A stretch of 64,000 nt of DNA from an uncultured Prevotella sp. (GTDB lineage Bacteria; Bacteroidota; Bacteroidia; Bacteroidales; Bacteroidaceae). This document shows, piece by piece, positions 32,754 through 43,177 of the stretch. The stretch is taken from positions 1-64,000 of the forward strand of contig CALUEY010000033.1 in assembly GCA_944319915.1 (NCBI GenBank). Reading direction: 5' to 3'. Positions within the stretch are counted from its first letter, which is position 1; each line of letters starts with the position of its first letter. The notes under the pieces are model-generated. The model did not search any database. It was not told the origin of the DNA and saw only the letters and a program-made list of their open reading frames with translations. Position numbers and translations under genes: made by a program.

Positions 32754-32761
32754 CAAAGGTA
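32754..32761 (-). promoter_or_regulatory. Promoter -7 element for the BspA-like gene
   Basis: CAAAGGTA on + reads TACCTTTG on the minus strand, inside an AT-rich stretch; no -33 at proper spacing. The 150-nt leader (32601-32753) holds no gene. Confidence 0.45.
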
Positions 32762-32895
32762 ATATAATTAAGTTAAACGTTTTACCCCCCCCGTTAATGT
32801 TTCTTAAAATGGCGAAAGATCGCGAATCCATCGCAGTTTGCTGGCGCATTCTCCGCGCGTAACGGCATTTTCATGGGCAATTAGCATGGGCGGTG

Positions 32896-32973
32896 TTTGG
32901 CAGAACGGGAAAAATGCTACCTTTGCGTATAGTAAATTAATGTAAGACAATTAGTAAATTAATGTAAGACAAT
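32896..32973 (+). promoter_or_regulatory. Promoter and 22-bp tandem duplication upstream of a broken lipoprotein gene
   Basis: TTTG (32896-32899), 18 nt, TACCTTTG (32918-32925). Then two perfect copies of a 22-bp stretch (TAGTAAATTAATGTAAGACA plus AT) at 32930-32973, the second touching the ATG at 32972. The promoter appears intact although the gene is not. Confidence 0.55.
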
Positions 32974-33170
32974 GAGACACATACTGCTTTTGCCGCCGCC
33001 ATGGCGGCATTGGGGCTTGCCTCGTGCAGCGAGGGCAAGTTCCGCGTAGAGGGCGCGATAACCTCCGCCGATGACTCCGTGCTCTACTTCGAGCGCATGG
33101 GGCTTGACGGCCCCGCAGCCATCGACTCGGCCCGCCTCGGCGCCGGCGGCTTCAGCTTCAGCGGCGCGCG
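32972..33170 (+). pseudogene. Truncated, frameshifted DUF4369-type lipoprotein N-terminus
   Basis: From ATG 32972 the frame gives MRHILL, then shifts. The other frame continues AFAAAMAALGLASCSEGKFR, a textbook lipoprotein signal with lipobox. One extra T in the TTTT run near 32987-32990 would join them. Then GAITSADDSVLYFERMGLDG and SARLGAGGFSFSG match the start of DUF4369/thioredoxin-like lipoproteins. The similarity ends near 33170, where an antisense relic of another gene begins. It is therefore a relic of about 65 codons. Confidence 0.65.
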
Positions 33171-33288
33171 CGTCGATGTTGCCAGTCACCTTCAGCCGCG
33201 TGGCTATGAGGGCCTGGGGAGTGAGCGCGAGCGTTCCCGCCGAGTTGGAGTGTACTGTCACTGCGGCGGCCACGGGCGCACACTGCAT
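33168..33288 (-). pseudogene. Relic of a BspA-like protein N-terminus
   Basis: On the minus strand the reading VTVHSNSAGTLALTPQALIA followed by TRLKVTGNIDAR matches the conserved N-terminal module of BspA-type LRR proteins (v.v.spGTL..l......i..LkvtGnid..D). It breaks off exactly where the + strand DUF4369 relic ends. No start context or remaining repeats are present. Confidence 0.55.
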
Positions 33289-33363
33289 TTAACCCAAATC
33301 GGTCGTTAGGCAGCCATCGGGGCCGTCTCGGATAACCAGTTGGCATTCAACGAGTTGCAAGAC

Positions 33364-33431
33364 GTGCCGTTTTGCCTTCCGAAACGGCACTTCCTGACGG
33401 CCGAAACAGGCCATATCGCAACGCGAAACGG
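33364..33431. repeat. Hairpin and family E motif (ATATCGCAACGCGAAACG)
   Basis: GTGCCGTTT (33364-33372) pairs with AAACGGCAC (33382-33390). CCATATCGCAACGCGAAACG follows at 33412-33431, and the same string occurs at about 57019-57038. The stretch 33301-33512 holds no gene. Confidence 0.6.
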
Positions 33432-33512
33432 CACATGCCGAAAAACAAGGCGGCAGAGGCCGCCTTTAGGTGCATATGTGCAAGTACCTTCATACGACTT
33501 GCACTGACAAGA

Positions 33513-33553
33513 AGAAAAGCCCCGGAGGCCGCACGATGTCGGCTCCGGGGCTT
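33513..33553 (-). terminator. Rho-independent terminator of the sdh operon
   Basis: AAGCCCCGGAGGCC (33517-33530) pairs with GGCTCCGGGGCTT (33541-33553). On the minus strand it is followed by TTTTCTTC. It lies about 25 nt past the sdhB stop. Confidence 0.8.
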
Positions 33554-33578
33554 CAGCTTATGGCTTATGGGAAATGGC

Positions 33579-34331
33579 TCAGTCGTCAAGCTTGGCCTTG
33601 ATGAACTCGCGGTTGAGGCGGGCGATGTTGGCTATCGACTCGTTCTTGGGGCACTCGGCCTCGCAGGCGCGGGTGTTGGTGCAGTTGCCGAAGCCCAGCT
33701 CCTCCATCTTCATCACCATGGCCTTGGCGCGCCTGGCGGCCTCGGGGCGGCCCTGGGGCAGCAGCGCGAGCTGGCTGACCTTGGACGATACGAAGAGCAT
33801 GGCCGAGCCGTTCTTGCAGGCTGCCACGCAGGCGCCGCAGCCTATGCAGGTGGCGCAGTCCATGGCCTCGTCGGCCTTCTCCTTGGGTATGAGTATGGCG
33901 TTGGCGTCCTGGGGCTGGCCGGTGCGCACGGTGACGTAGCCGCCGGCCTGCATTATCTTGTCGAATGCTGAGCGGTCGACCATGCAGTCCTTGATGACGG
34001 GGAAGGCGGCCGAGCGCCACGGCTCGACGGTGATGACGTCGCCATCGCGGAACTTGCGCATGTAGAGCTGGCAGGTGGTGGCGCCGGTGTTGGGGCCGTG
34101 GGGGTGGCCGTTGATGTAGAGCGAGCACATGCCGCAGATGCCCTCGCGGCAGTCGTGGTCGAAGACGAAGGGCTCCTTGCCCTCCTCGATGAGCTGCTCG
34201 TTGAGAATGTCGAGCATCTCGAGGAAGGAGGTGTCGTCGGGTATGTCCTTCATCTCGCGCGTGTCGAAGTGACCCTCGGCCTTGGGGCCGTTCTGGCGCC
34301 AGAATCTCAGTGTGAATGAAATGTTTGCCAT
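33579..34331 (-). CDS. sdhB: Succinate dehydrogenase/fumarate reductase iron-sulfur subunit
   Basis: A 250-residue electron-transfer subunit that links the flavoprotein to the membrane quinone site. [2Fe-2S] ligands are in [17 protein letters not shown] with a later Cys in GATTCQLY. The [4Fe-4S] and [3Fe-4S] ligands are in [20 protein letters not shown] and [18 protein letters not shown]. It is 5 nt downstream of the flavoprotein gene in the order C-A-B, typical of Bacteroidetes, where the complex mainly acts as fumarate reductase in anaerobes. The direction of the reaction cannot be read from sequence. Confidence 0.96.
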   Translation of the reverse strand: MANISFTLRFWRQNGPKAEGHFDTREMKDIPDDTSFLEMLDILNEQLIEEGKEPFVFDHDCREGICGMCSLYINGHPHGPNTGATTCQLYMRKFRDGDVITVEPWRSAAFPVIKDCMVDRSAFDKIMQAGGYVTVRTGQPQDANAILIPKEKADEAMDCATCIGCGACVAACKNGSAMLFVSSKVSQLALLPQGRPEAARRAKAMVMKMEELGFGNCTNTRACEAECPKNESIANIARLNREFIKAKLDD

Positions 34332-34336
34332 ATCTG

Positions 34337-36319
<1,983 letters not shown>

Positions 36320-36361
36320 AACTGTATGATTATGAATGTTGTATTGCGAATGTTGTATCTA

Positions 36362-37039
36362 TCAGCACAGGCTGGGGGCCACGCCAAAGGCGAAGGCCAG
36401 CACCACCACGAGGAAGCCCAGCATGAGCAGCGTGGTGTAGACGAGGCCTATGGCCTTCCAGCGGCTGAACCACACCTTGCCGCTCCACCCCAAGGTCTGC
36501 ATGGCGCTCCAGAAGCCGTGGGAGAGGTGGAACCAGATGGCCGCCAGCCACACGATGTAGAGAACCACGTAGAGCGGGTTGGCGAACGTGTCGACGATGT
36601 ATGCGAAGCCGTCGGCCGGGTGGTGGGCCACCTCCATGCCGGTAAGCTCGGCGAACATCATGTTGTACCAGAAGTTGAACAGGTGGAGCAGCAGGCCGAG
36701 CAGCACGATGATGCCCAGCACGAGCATGTTCTGCGACGCCCACTCCACCTTGGCCGGGCGGGCCGTGACGGCGTAGCGCTCGGAGCCGCGGGCCCTGAGG
36801 TTGCGCATCGTGAGCAGGAAGGCGTAGACGATGTGGACCACTGCCAGCGCAGCCAGCGCGAGCGTGGCCACGAGGGCGTACCAGTTGGCGCCCAGGAACT
36901 CACAGACCATGTTGTAGCCCTCAGCCGAGAAGAGCGCAACGATGTTCATTGACATGTGGAATGTCAGGAATAGAATGAGCGCGACGCCGGTGAGCGACAT
37001 CACCACCTTTCTACCGATAGATGAATTGATTAACCACAT
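36362..37039 (-). CDS. sdhC: Succinate dehydrogenase/fumarate reductase cytochrome b subunit
   Basis: A 225-residue di-heme-type membrane anchor with about five hydrophobic segments, for example VVMSLTGVALILFLTFHMSM, WYALVATLALAALAVVHIVY and MLVLGIIVLLGLLLHLFNFW. His residues in FHMSMN, VVHIVY, LLHLFNF and FHLSHGFW are likely heme ligands. First gene of the operon. TAATTTTG at 37180-37187 on the minus strand is a plausible -7 box, 140 nt upstream. Confidence 0.93.
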   Translation of the reverse strand: MWLINSSIGRKVVMSLTGVALILFLTFHMSMNIVALFSAEGYNMVCEFLGANWYALVATLALAALAVVHIVYAFLLTMRNLRARGSERYAVTARPAKVEWASQNMLVLGIIVLLGLLLHLFNFWYNMMFAELTGMEVAHHPADGFAYIVDTFANPLYVVLYIVWLAAIWFHLSHGFWSAMQTLGWSGKVWFSRWKAIGLVYTTLLMLGFLVVVLAFAFGVAPSLC

Positions 37040-37179
37040 AAATGATTGAAATTAAATTATTTAACTGTTAGAAATGAATTTCCGGAACACAGGCGCGGCG
37101 GGCGCACACACCCGCCCCAGCAGCCGACGGCCATGCATCGCTACTCGACAATGGGTAGAACGGCTCCCCGTTCTGTGCG

Positions 37180-37249
37180 CAAAATTACTATAAATTAATG
37201 ATTAACCAAAGCATTTCAAGGCAAAAATCGATTTTTATTCTTAATTTTG
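37180..37249. promoter_or_regulatory. Divergent -7 elements for sdhC (left) and mnmG (right)
   Basis: CAAAATTA at 37180-37187 gives TAATTTTG on the minus strand for sdhC. TAATTTTG at 37242-37249 on + is about 70 nt before the mnmG ATG. Good -33 boxes are lacking. The region 37040-37179 contains a GCGGGCG/CGCCCGC inverted segment but no gene. Confidence 0.5.
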
Positions 37250-37320
37250 CGCCGTACTTGAGCCACCCGCCGGGCCAGCCACGGCCACGGCAAGGGGCGC
37301 AAGGAGAAGCTTTAGGCACA

Positions 37321-39192
37321 ATGACACAGAACTACGACGTACTCGTGATAGGGGGCGGACACGCCGGCTGCGAGGCCGCCACGGCCGCCGCACGCATGGG
37401 GGCAAGGACCTGCCTCGTGACCATGGACATGAACAAGATAGCCCAGATGAGCTGCAACCCCGCCATGGGCGGCATAGCCAAGGGGCAGATGGTGCGCGAG
37501 GTCGACGCGCTGGGAGGCATGGCGGGCATCGTGACCGACGCCACCGCCATACAGTTCCGCATGCTCAACCGCAGCAAGGGCCCCGCCGTGTGGAGCCCAA
37601 GGGCGCAGTGCGACCGCGGCAAGTTCACCTGGCAGTGGCGCAGCCGGCTCGACGCCACGCCGCTGCTCGACATATGGCAGGACCAGGCCACAGAGCTGAT
37701 AGTGGAGCAAGGCCGCGCACGCGGCGTGCTCACGCTGTGGGGGGCGGAGCTCAGGGCGGCCTGCGTGGTGATAACCGCCGGCACCTTCCTCAACGGGCTG
37801 ATGCACATAGGCAGCCGCCAGGTGGAGGGAGGCCGCATGGCCGAGCCCGCCGCCCACTGGCTCACCGAGAGCATCACGCGACACGGGGTGCGCTCGGCAA
37901 GGATGAAGACCGGCACGCCAGTGAGGATTGACCGCCGCTCGGTGCACTTCGACGACATGGAGATGCAGCAGGGCGAGGACGACTTCCACCGCTTCAGCTT
38001 CATGGGCACGGCGCGCCCACTGCCGCAACTGCCCTGCTGGACGTGCTACACCAACCCCGACGTGCACCGCACGCTGCGACAGGCACTGCCCCACTCGCCC
38101 CTCTACAACGGACAGATAAAGAGCATAGGCCCGCGCTACTGCCCGTCCATCGAGACAAAGCTCGTCACCTTCCCCGACAAGGGGCAGCACCCGCTGTTCC
38201 TCGAACCCGAAGGCACCGACACCAACGAGATGTACCTCAACGGCTTCTCGTCGTCGCTCCCGATGGACGCGCAGATAAGCGCGCTGAGGAAAATACCCGC
38301 GCTGCGCGACGTTAAGGTCTACCGCCCGGGCTACGCCATAGAGTACGACTTCTTCGACCCCACGCAGCTCAAGCACTCGCTCGAGTCGAAGGTGATAGCT
38401 GGGCTCTTCCTCGCCGGACAGGTGAACGGCACCACCGGCTACGAGGAGGCCGCCGGCCAGGGCCTCGTGGCGGGGGCCAACGCCGCCCTGCTGGCCGGCG
38501 GCGGCCAGCCTTTCACCATGCGCCGCGACGAAAGCTACATAGGCGTGCTGATCGACGACCTCGTGACCAAGGGCGTAGACGAACCCTACCGAATGTTCAC
38601 CTCAAGGGCCGAATACCGCATACTGCTACGGCAGGACGACGCCGACGCCCGCCTCACCGAGCGCGCCTACGCCCTTGGGCTGGCCTCGCGCCAACGCTAC
38701 GACCGCTGGATGCAGAAGAAAGAGGCCATCGAAGGAATCTTGAGTTTTTGCAATCAGACATCGGTGAAACCACATGAAATAAATCCAAAGCTCGAGGCCT
38801 TGGGCACCGCCCCGCTACGCGAAGGCACCAAGCTCTCCACCCTGCTGGGCCGCCCGCAGCTCTCCATGCACACGCTGGCCGACATCGTGCCGCAGCTAAA
38901 GGAGCGGATATGCGCCATAAGCGACCGCACGGAGGAAATAGTGGAGGCAGCCGAAATACGCATAAAATACAAAGGCTACATAGAGCGCGAGCGCATGGTG
39001 GCCGAAAAGATGCACCGCCTGGAAGACATAAAGATAAAAGGACGGTTCAACTACGCCGAGATGCAGCAGCTCTCCACCGAAGCCAGGCAGAAGCTCGCGG
39101 CCATCGACCCCGAGACGCTGGCGCAGGCAAGCCGCATACCGGGCGTGTCGCCAAGCGACATCAATGTGATGCTGGTGCTCATGGGCCGCTGA
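37321..39192 (+). CDS. mnmG: tRNA uridine-34 5-carboxymethylaminomethyl modification enzyme MnmG (GidA)
   Basis: The FAD protein that, with MnmE, installs the cmnm5 group on wobble uridine of several tRNAs. 623 residues. The FAD motif VLVIGGGHAGCEAATAAARM is at residues 6-25. Signature blocks are MSCNPAMGGIAKGQMVREVD and AGTFLNGLMHIGSRQVEGGR. INGTTGYEEAAGQG-like VNGTTGYEEAAGQGLVAGAN and the C-terminal RIPGVSPSDINVML-type end are present. The ATG at 37321 follows the promoter at 37242; the longer ORF would overlap it. gidA is often close to oriC and parS, which fits the two parS-like sites downstream. Confidence 0.97.
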   Translation: MTQNYDVLVIGGGHAGCEAATAAARMGARTCLVTMDMNKIAQMSCNPAMGGIAKGQMVREVDALGGMAGIVTDATAIQFRMLNRSKGPAVWSPRAQCDRGKFTWQWRSRLDATPLLDIWQDQATELIVEQGRARGVLTLWGAELRAACVVITAGTFLNGLMHIGSRQVEGGRMAEPAAHWLTESITRHGVRSARMKTGTPVRIDRRSVHFDDMEMQQGEDDFHRFSFMGTARPLPQLPCWTCYTNPDVHRTLRQALPHSPLYNGQIKSIGPRYCPSIETKLVTFPDKGQHPLFLEPEGTDTNEMYLNGFSSSLPMDAQISALRKIPALRDVKVYRPGYAIEYDFFDPTQLKHSLESKVIAGLFLAGQVNGTTGYEEAAGQGLVAGANAALLAGGGQPFTMRRDESYIGVLIDDLVTKGVDEPYRMFTSRAEYRILLRQDDADARLTERAYALGLASRQRYDRWMQKKEAIEGILSFCNQTSVKPHEINPKLEALGTAPLREGTKLSTLLGRPQLSMHTLADIVPQLKERICAISDRTEEIVEAAEIRIKYKGYIERERMVAEKMHRLEDIKIKGRFNYAEMQQLSTEARQKLAAIDPETLAQASRIPGVSPSDINVMLVLMGR

Positions 39193-39219
39193 ACAGGGCG
39201 TCAGGGCAGCCCTCAGGCC

Positions 39220-39250
39220 TCACCAAAGCCCCGGCCCTCCCAAGGCTCAC
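39220..39250 (+). repeat. Degenerate family A-like remnant
   Basis: CAAAGCCCCGGCCCTCCCAA followed by GGCTC resembles the C-rich arm units at 11.94-12.06 kb (AAAGCCCCCGGCCCTCCCAA). It is only about three units long, so chance cannot be excluded. Confidence 0.4.
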
Positions 39251-39270
39251 AGGCCCCAAGGCCGTACCAA

Positions 39271-39284
39271 GTTCCACGTGAAAC
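39271..39284. promoter_or_regulatory. parS-like ParB-binding site, one mismatch
   Basis: GTTCCACGTGAAAC differs at one base from the near-universal parS core GTTTCACGTGAAAC. It lies just upstream of apt. A perfect copy occurs at 40267. Confidence 0.75.
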
Positions 39285-39319
39285 ATTCAAGTAAGGTAAA
39301 CATACGTAACTCATTGATT

Positions 39320-39850
39320 ATGAACAACAAAACACTACTGGCAAACCTGAGGAGCATTCAGGACTTTCCCAAACAAGGAATCAACTTCCGCGACGTTACA
39401 ACTCTGTTCAAAAGCCCCGAGTGTCTGCGCATAATGACCGACGAACTCTACGAGCTTTACAAGAGCCACGGCATCACCAAGATAGTGGGCATAGAGAGCC
39501 GGGGCTTCGTAATGGCCTCCGCGCTGGCAGTCAGGCTGGGCGCTGGCGTGGTGCTCTGCCGCAAGCCGGGCAAGCTGCCCGCCGAAACCGTGCAGGAAAG
39601 CTACAGCAAGGAGTACGGCACCGACACCATAGAAATACACAAGGACGCGCTCTCCGCCGACGACGTGGTGCTGCTGCACGACGACCTGCTGGCCACCGGC
39701 GGCACCATGCACGCCGCCTACAACCTCGTGAAGAAGTTCAACCCGAAGAAAATCTACGTAAACTTCATCGTTGAAATCAACGACCGCGGACTTGACGGGC
39801 GCGCCACCTTCCCCGAAGGAACTGAGATAACATCGCTCATCAAGGTGTAG
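39320..39850 (+). CDS. apt: Adenine phosphoribosyltransferase
   Basis: Salvages adenine to AMP with PRPP. 176 residues, normal length. It starts MNNKTLLANLRSIQDFPKQG, with the conserved INFRDVTTLFKSPE, the base-recognition block VGIESRGFVMASALAVRLGA and the PRPP-binding loop VVLLHDDLLATGGTMHAAYN. The ATG at 39320 is chosen; the longer frame starts inside the parS-like site. It lies in the conserved-looking order mnmG, apt, uvrC, dtd and has a terminator behind it. Confidence 0.97.
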   Translation: MNNKTLLANLRSIQDFPKQGINFRDVTTLFKSPECLRIMTDELYELYKSHGITKIVGIESRGFVMASALAVRLGAGVVLCRKPGKLPAETVQESYSKEYGTDTIEIHKDALSADDVVLLHDDLLATGGTMHAAYNLVKKFNPKKIYVNFIVEINDRGLDGRATFPEGTEITSLIKV

Positions 39851-39873
39851 CAGCCCGCGGCGGGCAAGCGAAC

Positions 39874-39920
39874 CAAGCCGCCGTGGCGGGCCTCGTGGCC
39901 TTAGCCCGGCGGTTTTTTTT
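39874..39920 (+). terminator. Rho-independent terminator of apt
   Basis: GCCGCC ... GGCGG outer pairing with an inner GCGGGCC/GGCC stem, followed by eight T (39913-39920). It lies 23 nt past the apt stop. From 39921 to 40266 there is GC-rich sequence with a short direct repeat (CCAAGCACCACCGCAAG twice, near 40070 and 40095) and no credible gene. Confidence 0.7.
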
Positions 39921-40266
39921 GCAAGGCCACACCCTGCAAGCCCCAGCCGGCAGCCATGCCCTACCCTGATTCCGAGCCGCCGCCAGGCCGGCTGCCCTGC
40001 GCTTCCGATGAAAGCGCAGAGGGCCACGCAGAGGGGAAAACGGCAAGCAAGCAACAAGGAAACGCCCCGCCAAGCACCACCGCAAGCCCTGCCAAGCACC
40101 ACCGCAAGCAACGCCTGCCCGCCACGCAGGCAACGGCAAGCGGCAGGAAGGCGCAGTGCGGGCAACGGCAGCCCGGCAGCCGCCCCCCCGGGGCAGCACC
40201 ACGGGCCGCCCCGGGGGCAGGGCAAGGCGCGGCAAAGGGGGCGGGCGGCCAAGGATATACATAAAA

Positions 40267-40280
40267 GTTTCACGTGAAAC
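40267..40280. promoter_or_regulatory. Perfect parS site
   Basis: GTTTCACGTGAAAC exactly matches the conserved parS core bound by chromosomal ParB (Spo0J). It lies between apt and uvrC, about 1 kb from the near-match at 39271. parS sites mark the origin-proximal domain in most bacteria. Confidence 0.88.
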
Positions 40281-40321
40281 CAAGACGTTTTAAAGCACTA
40301 TAAGCAAAGCAGTTACGGCAG

Positions 40322-42190
40322 ATGACGAAAGAAGAGAACGATAAGCGGCTGGCCTACCTCAAGGGCATAGTGAGCCGCCTGCCCGAGAAGCCGGGCAGCT
40401 ACCAGTACTACGACGAGCATGGCACCATAATCTACGTGGGCAAGGCGAAGAACCTCAAGAGCCGGGTGTCGTCATACTTCCACGCGGAGGTTGACCGCTA
40501 CAAGACCAAGGTGCTGGTGAGCAAGATACACGACATATCCTACACGGTGGTGAACACCGAGGAGGACGCGCTGCTCCTGGAGAACAGTCTCATAAAGAAA
40601 TACAACCCGCGCTACAACGTGCTGCTGAAAGACGGCAAGACCTACCCGAGCATCTGCGTGACAAACGAGATGTTCCCGCGCATATTCAAGACCCGCACCA
40701 TAAACAAGCGCTGGGGCACTTACTACGGCCCCTACTCCCACCAAGGCTCGATGAACGCCGTGCTCGAGCTGATAAAGAAGCTCTACCACCCACGCACCTG
40801 CCGCCAGCCCATAACCAAGGAGGGCATAGAGCAGGGCAAGTATCGCCTCTGCCTCGATTACCACATAGGCAACTGCGGCGGCCCGTGCTGCGGCAGGCAG
40901 TCAGTGGAGGACTACCGCCGGGGCATAGAGCAGGCCCGCGAGATACTGAAGGGCAACACGCGGGGGCTGCTGCGCATGCTGCGCGACGACATGGAGCGGC
41001 TGGCCGCAGGGCTGCGCTTCGAGGAGGCCGAGGAGGTGAAGCGGCGCTACCTGCTCGTGGAGGGCTTCGTGGCCAAGAGCGAGGTGGTGAGCCACACGAT
41101 AAGCAACGTCGACGTGTTCTCCATAACGAGCGACGAGCGGGTGGCCTTCATCAACTACATCCACGTCACGGCGGGCAGCATCAACCAGTCGTTCACCTTC
41201 GAGTACCGCAAGAAGCTCGACGAAACCGACGAGGAACTGCTCTCGCTCGGCATAGTGGAGATGCGCGAGCGCTTCGGGAGCACCTCGCGCGAGGTGATAG
41301 TGCCGTTCGCCATGGAGCTGCGGCTCGACGGCGTTACGCTCACCGTGCCGCAGCGCGGCGACAAGAAGACGCTGCTCGACCTCTCGGAGATGAACTGCCG
41401 CCAGTACCGCTTCGACCGCCTGAAGCAGGCCGAGAAGCTCAACCCCGAGCAGAAGGCCGTGCGCCTGATGAAGGAGGTGCAGCAGGCCCTGCGCCTGCCC
41501 TCGCTGCCCTACCAGGTGGAGTGCTTCGACAACTCCAACATCTCTGGCACCGACGCAGTGGCGGCCTGCGTGGTGTTCAAGAAGATGAAGCCCAGCAAGA
41601 AAGACTACCGCAAGTACAACATAAAGACCGTGGCCGGGCCCGACGACTACGCCTCGATGAAGGAGGTGGTGCGCCGCCGCTACTCGCGCCTGGTGGAAGA
41701 GCAGCAGCCCCTGCCCGACCTCATCGTGACCGACGGCGGACGGGGCCAGATGGAGGTGGTGCGCCAGGTGGTGGAGGGCGAGCTGGGCCTCTCGATACCC
41801 ATCGCCGGGCTTGCCAAGGACGACCGCCACCGCACCAGCCAGCTGCTCTACGGCTTCCCGCCCATGGTGGTGGGCATGAAGGCCGACAGCGAGCTGTTCC
41901 GCCTGCTCACCCGCCTGCAGGACGAGGTGCACCGCTTCGCCATCACCTTCCACCGCGACAAGCGCTCCAAGCACGCCCTCCACTCCGAGCTTGACGACAT
42001 ACAGGGCATAGGCCCCAAGAGCCGCGACGCCCTCATCAAGGCCATGGGCAGCGTGAAGCGCATCGCCCAGGCCACGCCCGAGGCCCTCGCCGAGGCCGTG
42101 GGCAAGGCCAAGGCAGCGCTCGTTTACGCCCACTTCCACCCCGCCCAGGAAACCGCGGAGCCCGCCGCCGCAGGGCATGAAAAAAGCTGA
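40322..42190 (+). CDS. uvrC: Excinuclease ABC subunit UvrC
   Basis: The dual-incision nuclease of nucleotide excision repair. 622 residues: GIY-YIG domain (about 20-105, with YQYYDEHGTIIYVGKAKNLK), a Cys-containing block (YRLCLDYHIGNCGGPCCGRQ), the UVR motif (about 205-240, FEEAEEVKRRY), and the RNase H-like endonuclease domain (VECFDNSNISGTDAVAACVV, PDLIVTDGGRGQM, HRFAITFHRDKRSK). The helix-hairpin-helix end is DIQGIGPKSRDALI. The parS site is 42 nt upstream of the start. Confidence 0.97.
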   Translation: MTKEENDKRLAYLKGIVSRLPEKPGSYQYYDEHGTIIYVGKAKNLKSRVSSYFHAEVDRYKTKVLVSKIHDISYTVVNTEEDALLLENSLIKKYNPRYNVLLKDGKTYPSICVTNEMFPRIFKTRTINKRWGTYYGPYSHQGSMNAVLELIKKLYHPRTCRQPITKEGIEQGKYRLCLDYHIGNCGGPCCGRQSVEDYRRGIEQAREILKGNTRGLLRMLRDDMERLAAGLRFEEAEEVKRRYLLVEGFVAKSEVVSHTISNVDVFSITSDERVAFINYIHVTAGSINQSFTFEYRKKLDETDEELLSLGIVEMRERFGSTSREVIVPFAMELRLDGVTLTVPQRGDKKTLLDLSEMNCRQYRFDRLKQAEKLNPEQKAVRLMKEVQQALRLPSLPYQVECFDNSNISGTDAVAACVVFKKMKPSKKDYRKYNIKTVAGPDDYASMKEVVRRRYSRLVEEQQPLPDLIVTDGGRGQMEVVRQVVEGELGLSIPIAGLAKDDRHRTSQLLYGFPPMVVGMKADSELFRLLTRLQDEVHRFAITFHRDKRSKHALHSELDDIQGIGPKSRDALIKAMGSVKRIAQATPEALAEAVGKAKAALVYAHFHPAQETAEPAAAGHEKS

Positions 42191-42600
42191 CAGCAGCCCG
42201 CGCCCCGGCCCGGCTTGCCGGCGGCAGCCGAGCAGGCAAGCCCGCACCCACTGCCGCAGGGATGGCCGTGCAATCATATAACATATTGATAATCAGCCGA
42301 TTGGCTGCGCCCAGCACCCCACTCCGCCCCGCCCTTAGTCACACCCCGGGCCAAACGGCATTGCCAAACGGCCCGTTCCACAGCGCGGAGAGGGCCGTTC
42401 GGCCCTCCCAAAAAAGCCATCCTGCGGCCCCAAACAATCCGGCCCCATCCCAGCCCCCATCACGCCCCGGGGCAAAGCCCCACAAAAACGCTCCGAAATC
42501 TTGCATTTCACCGCAAAAACCACTACCTTTGCATAGAGCAAGCCAGGGCCAAGGCCGCCCGGGCAAGCCAACCGCAAAACCCAGACAATAAAACCAAGAT
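42191..42600. other. Gap between uvrC and dtd with palindromes and the dtd promoter
   Basis: No gene is supported. 42354-42400 holds related pieces AAACGGCATTGCCAAACGGC and GGGCCGTTCGGCC, akin to the palindromes at 12.1 and 61.7 kb. The dtd promoter reads CTTG (42500-42503), 20 nt, TACCTTTG (42524-42531). Confidence 0.6.
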
Positions 42601-43053
42601 ATGCGAACAGTGATACAGCGCGTGAGCCGCGCCAAGGTAACCATCGGCGGGCAGGTTAAGTCGGCCATAGGCCCGGGCTTCGTGGTGCTGCTCGGCGTAG
42701 CCGCCGACGACACCGAGGACGACGCCCGGTGGCTGGTGAGGAAGATAGCCTCGCTGCGCGTCTTCGACGACGCCGAGGGCGTGATGAACCTCTCGCTGGC
42801 CGACGTGGGCGGCGAGGTGATGGTGGTGAGCCAGTTCACCCTCATGGCCTCCTACAAGAAAGGCAACCGCCCCTCGTGGATCCACGCCGCGCCCCACCCC
42901 ATCGCCATACCCCTCTACGAGCGCTTCTGCGCCCTCATGGCCCAGGCCACGGGCCGCCCCGTGGCCACGGGCGAGTTCGGGGCCGACATGAAGGTGGAGC
43001 TGGTGAACGACGGCCCAGTGACCATCTGCATGGACACGAAGAACAAGGAGTGA
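42601..43053 (+). CDS. dtd: D-aminoacyl-tRNA deacylase
   Basis: Recycles mischarged D-aminoacyl-tRNA (and Gly-tRNA-Ala). 150 residues with MRTVIQRVSRAKVTIGGQVK at the N-terminus, the active-site motif VVSQFTLMASYKKGNRPSW and the cross-subunit motif VELVNDGPVTICMD (family NxGPxT). It has its own TACCTTTG promoter and leads a unit with the MazG-like gene and deoC. Confidence 0.97.
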   Translation: MRTVIQRVSRAKVTIGGQVKSAIGPGFVVLLGVAADDTEDDARWLVRKIASLRVFDDAEGVMNLSLADVGGEVMVVSQFTLMASYKKGNRPSWIHAAPHPIAIPLYERFCALMAQATGRPVATGEFGADMKVELVNDGPVTICMDTKNKE

Positions 43054-43177
43054 GGCGTGCCACGACCCACCAAGAAGCTGTCTCGATTTTATCAACAGTC
43101 GGCTTGAACTGAAATTTCGAGGCATATTTGCCCGTTTGGTGGGGAACATAGCGGGCTATTTGACAAAACAAACGGAC

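Noticed and set aside
39960-40264. Possible gene in the gap between apt and uvrC
   Set aside because: Only Ala/Gly/Pro/Gln-rich low-complexity translation, no start signal, and direct repeats inside; treated as spacer with a parS site.
43067-43142. Possible insertion-sequence end (GCTGTCTCGATTTTATCAAC) before the MazG-like gene
   Set aside because: It resembles terminal inverted repeats of some IS elements and has CCACCAA/TTGGTGG at its flanks, but no transposase, no second matching end and no clear target duplication were found.
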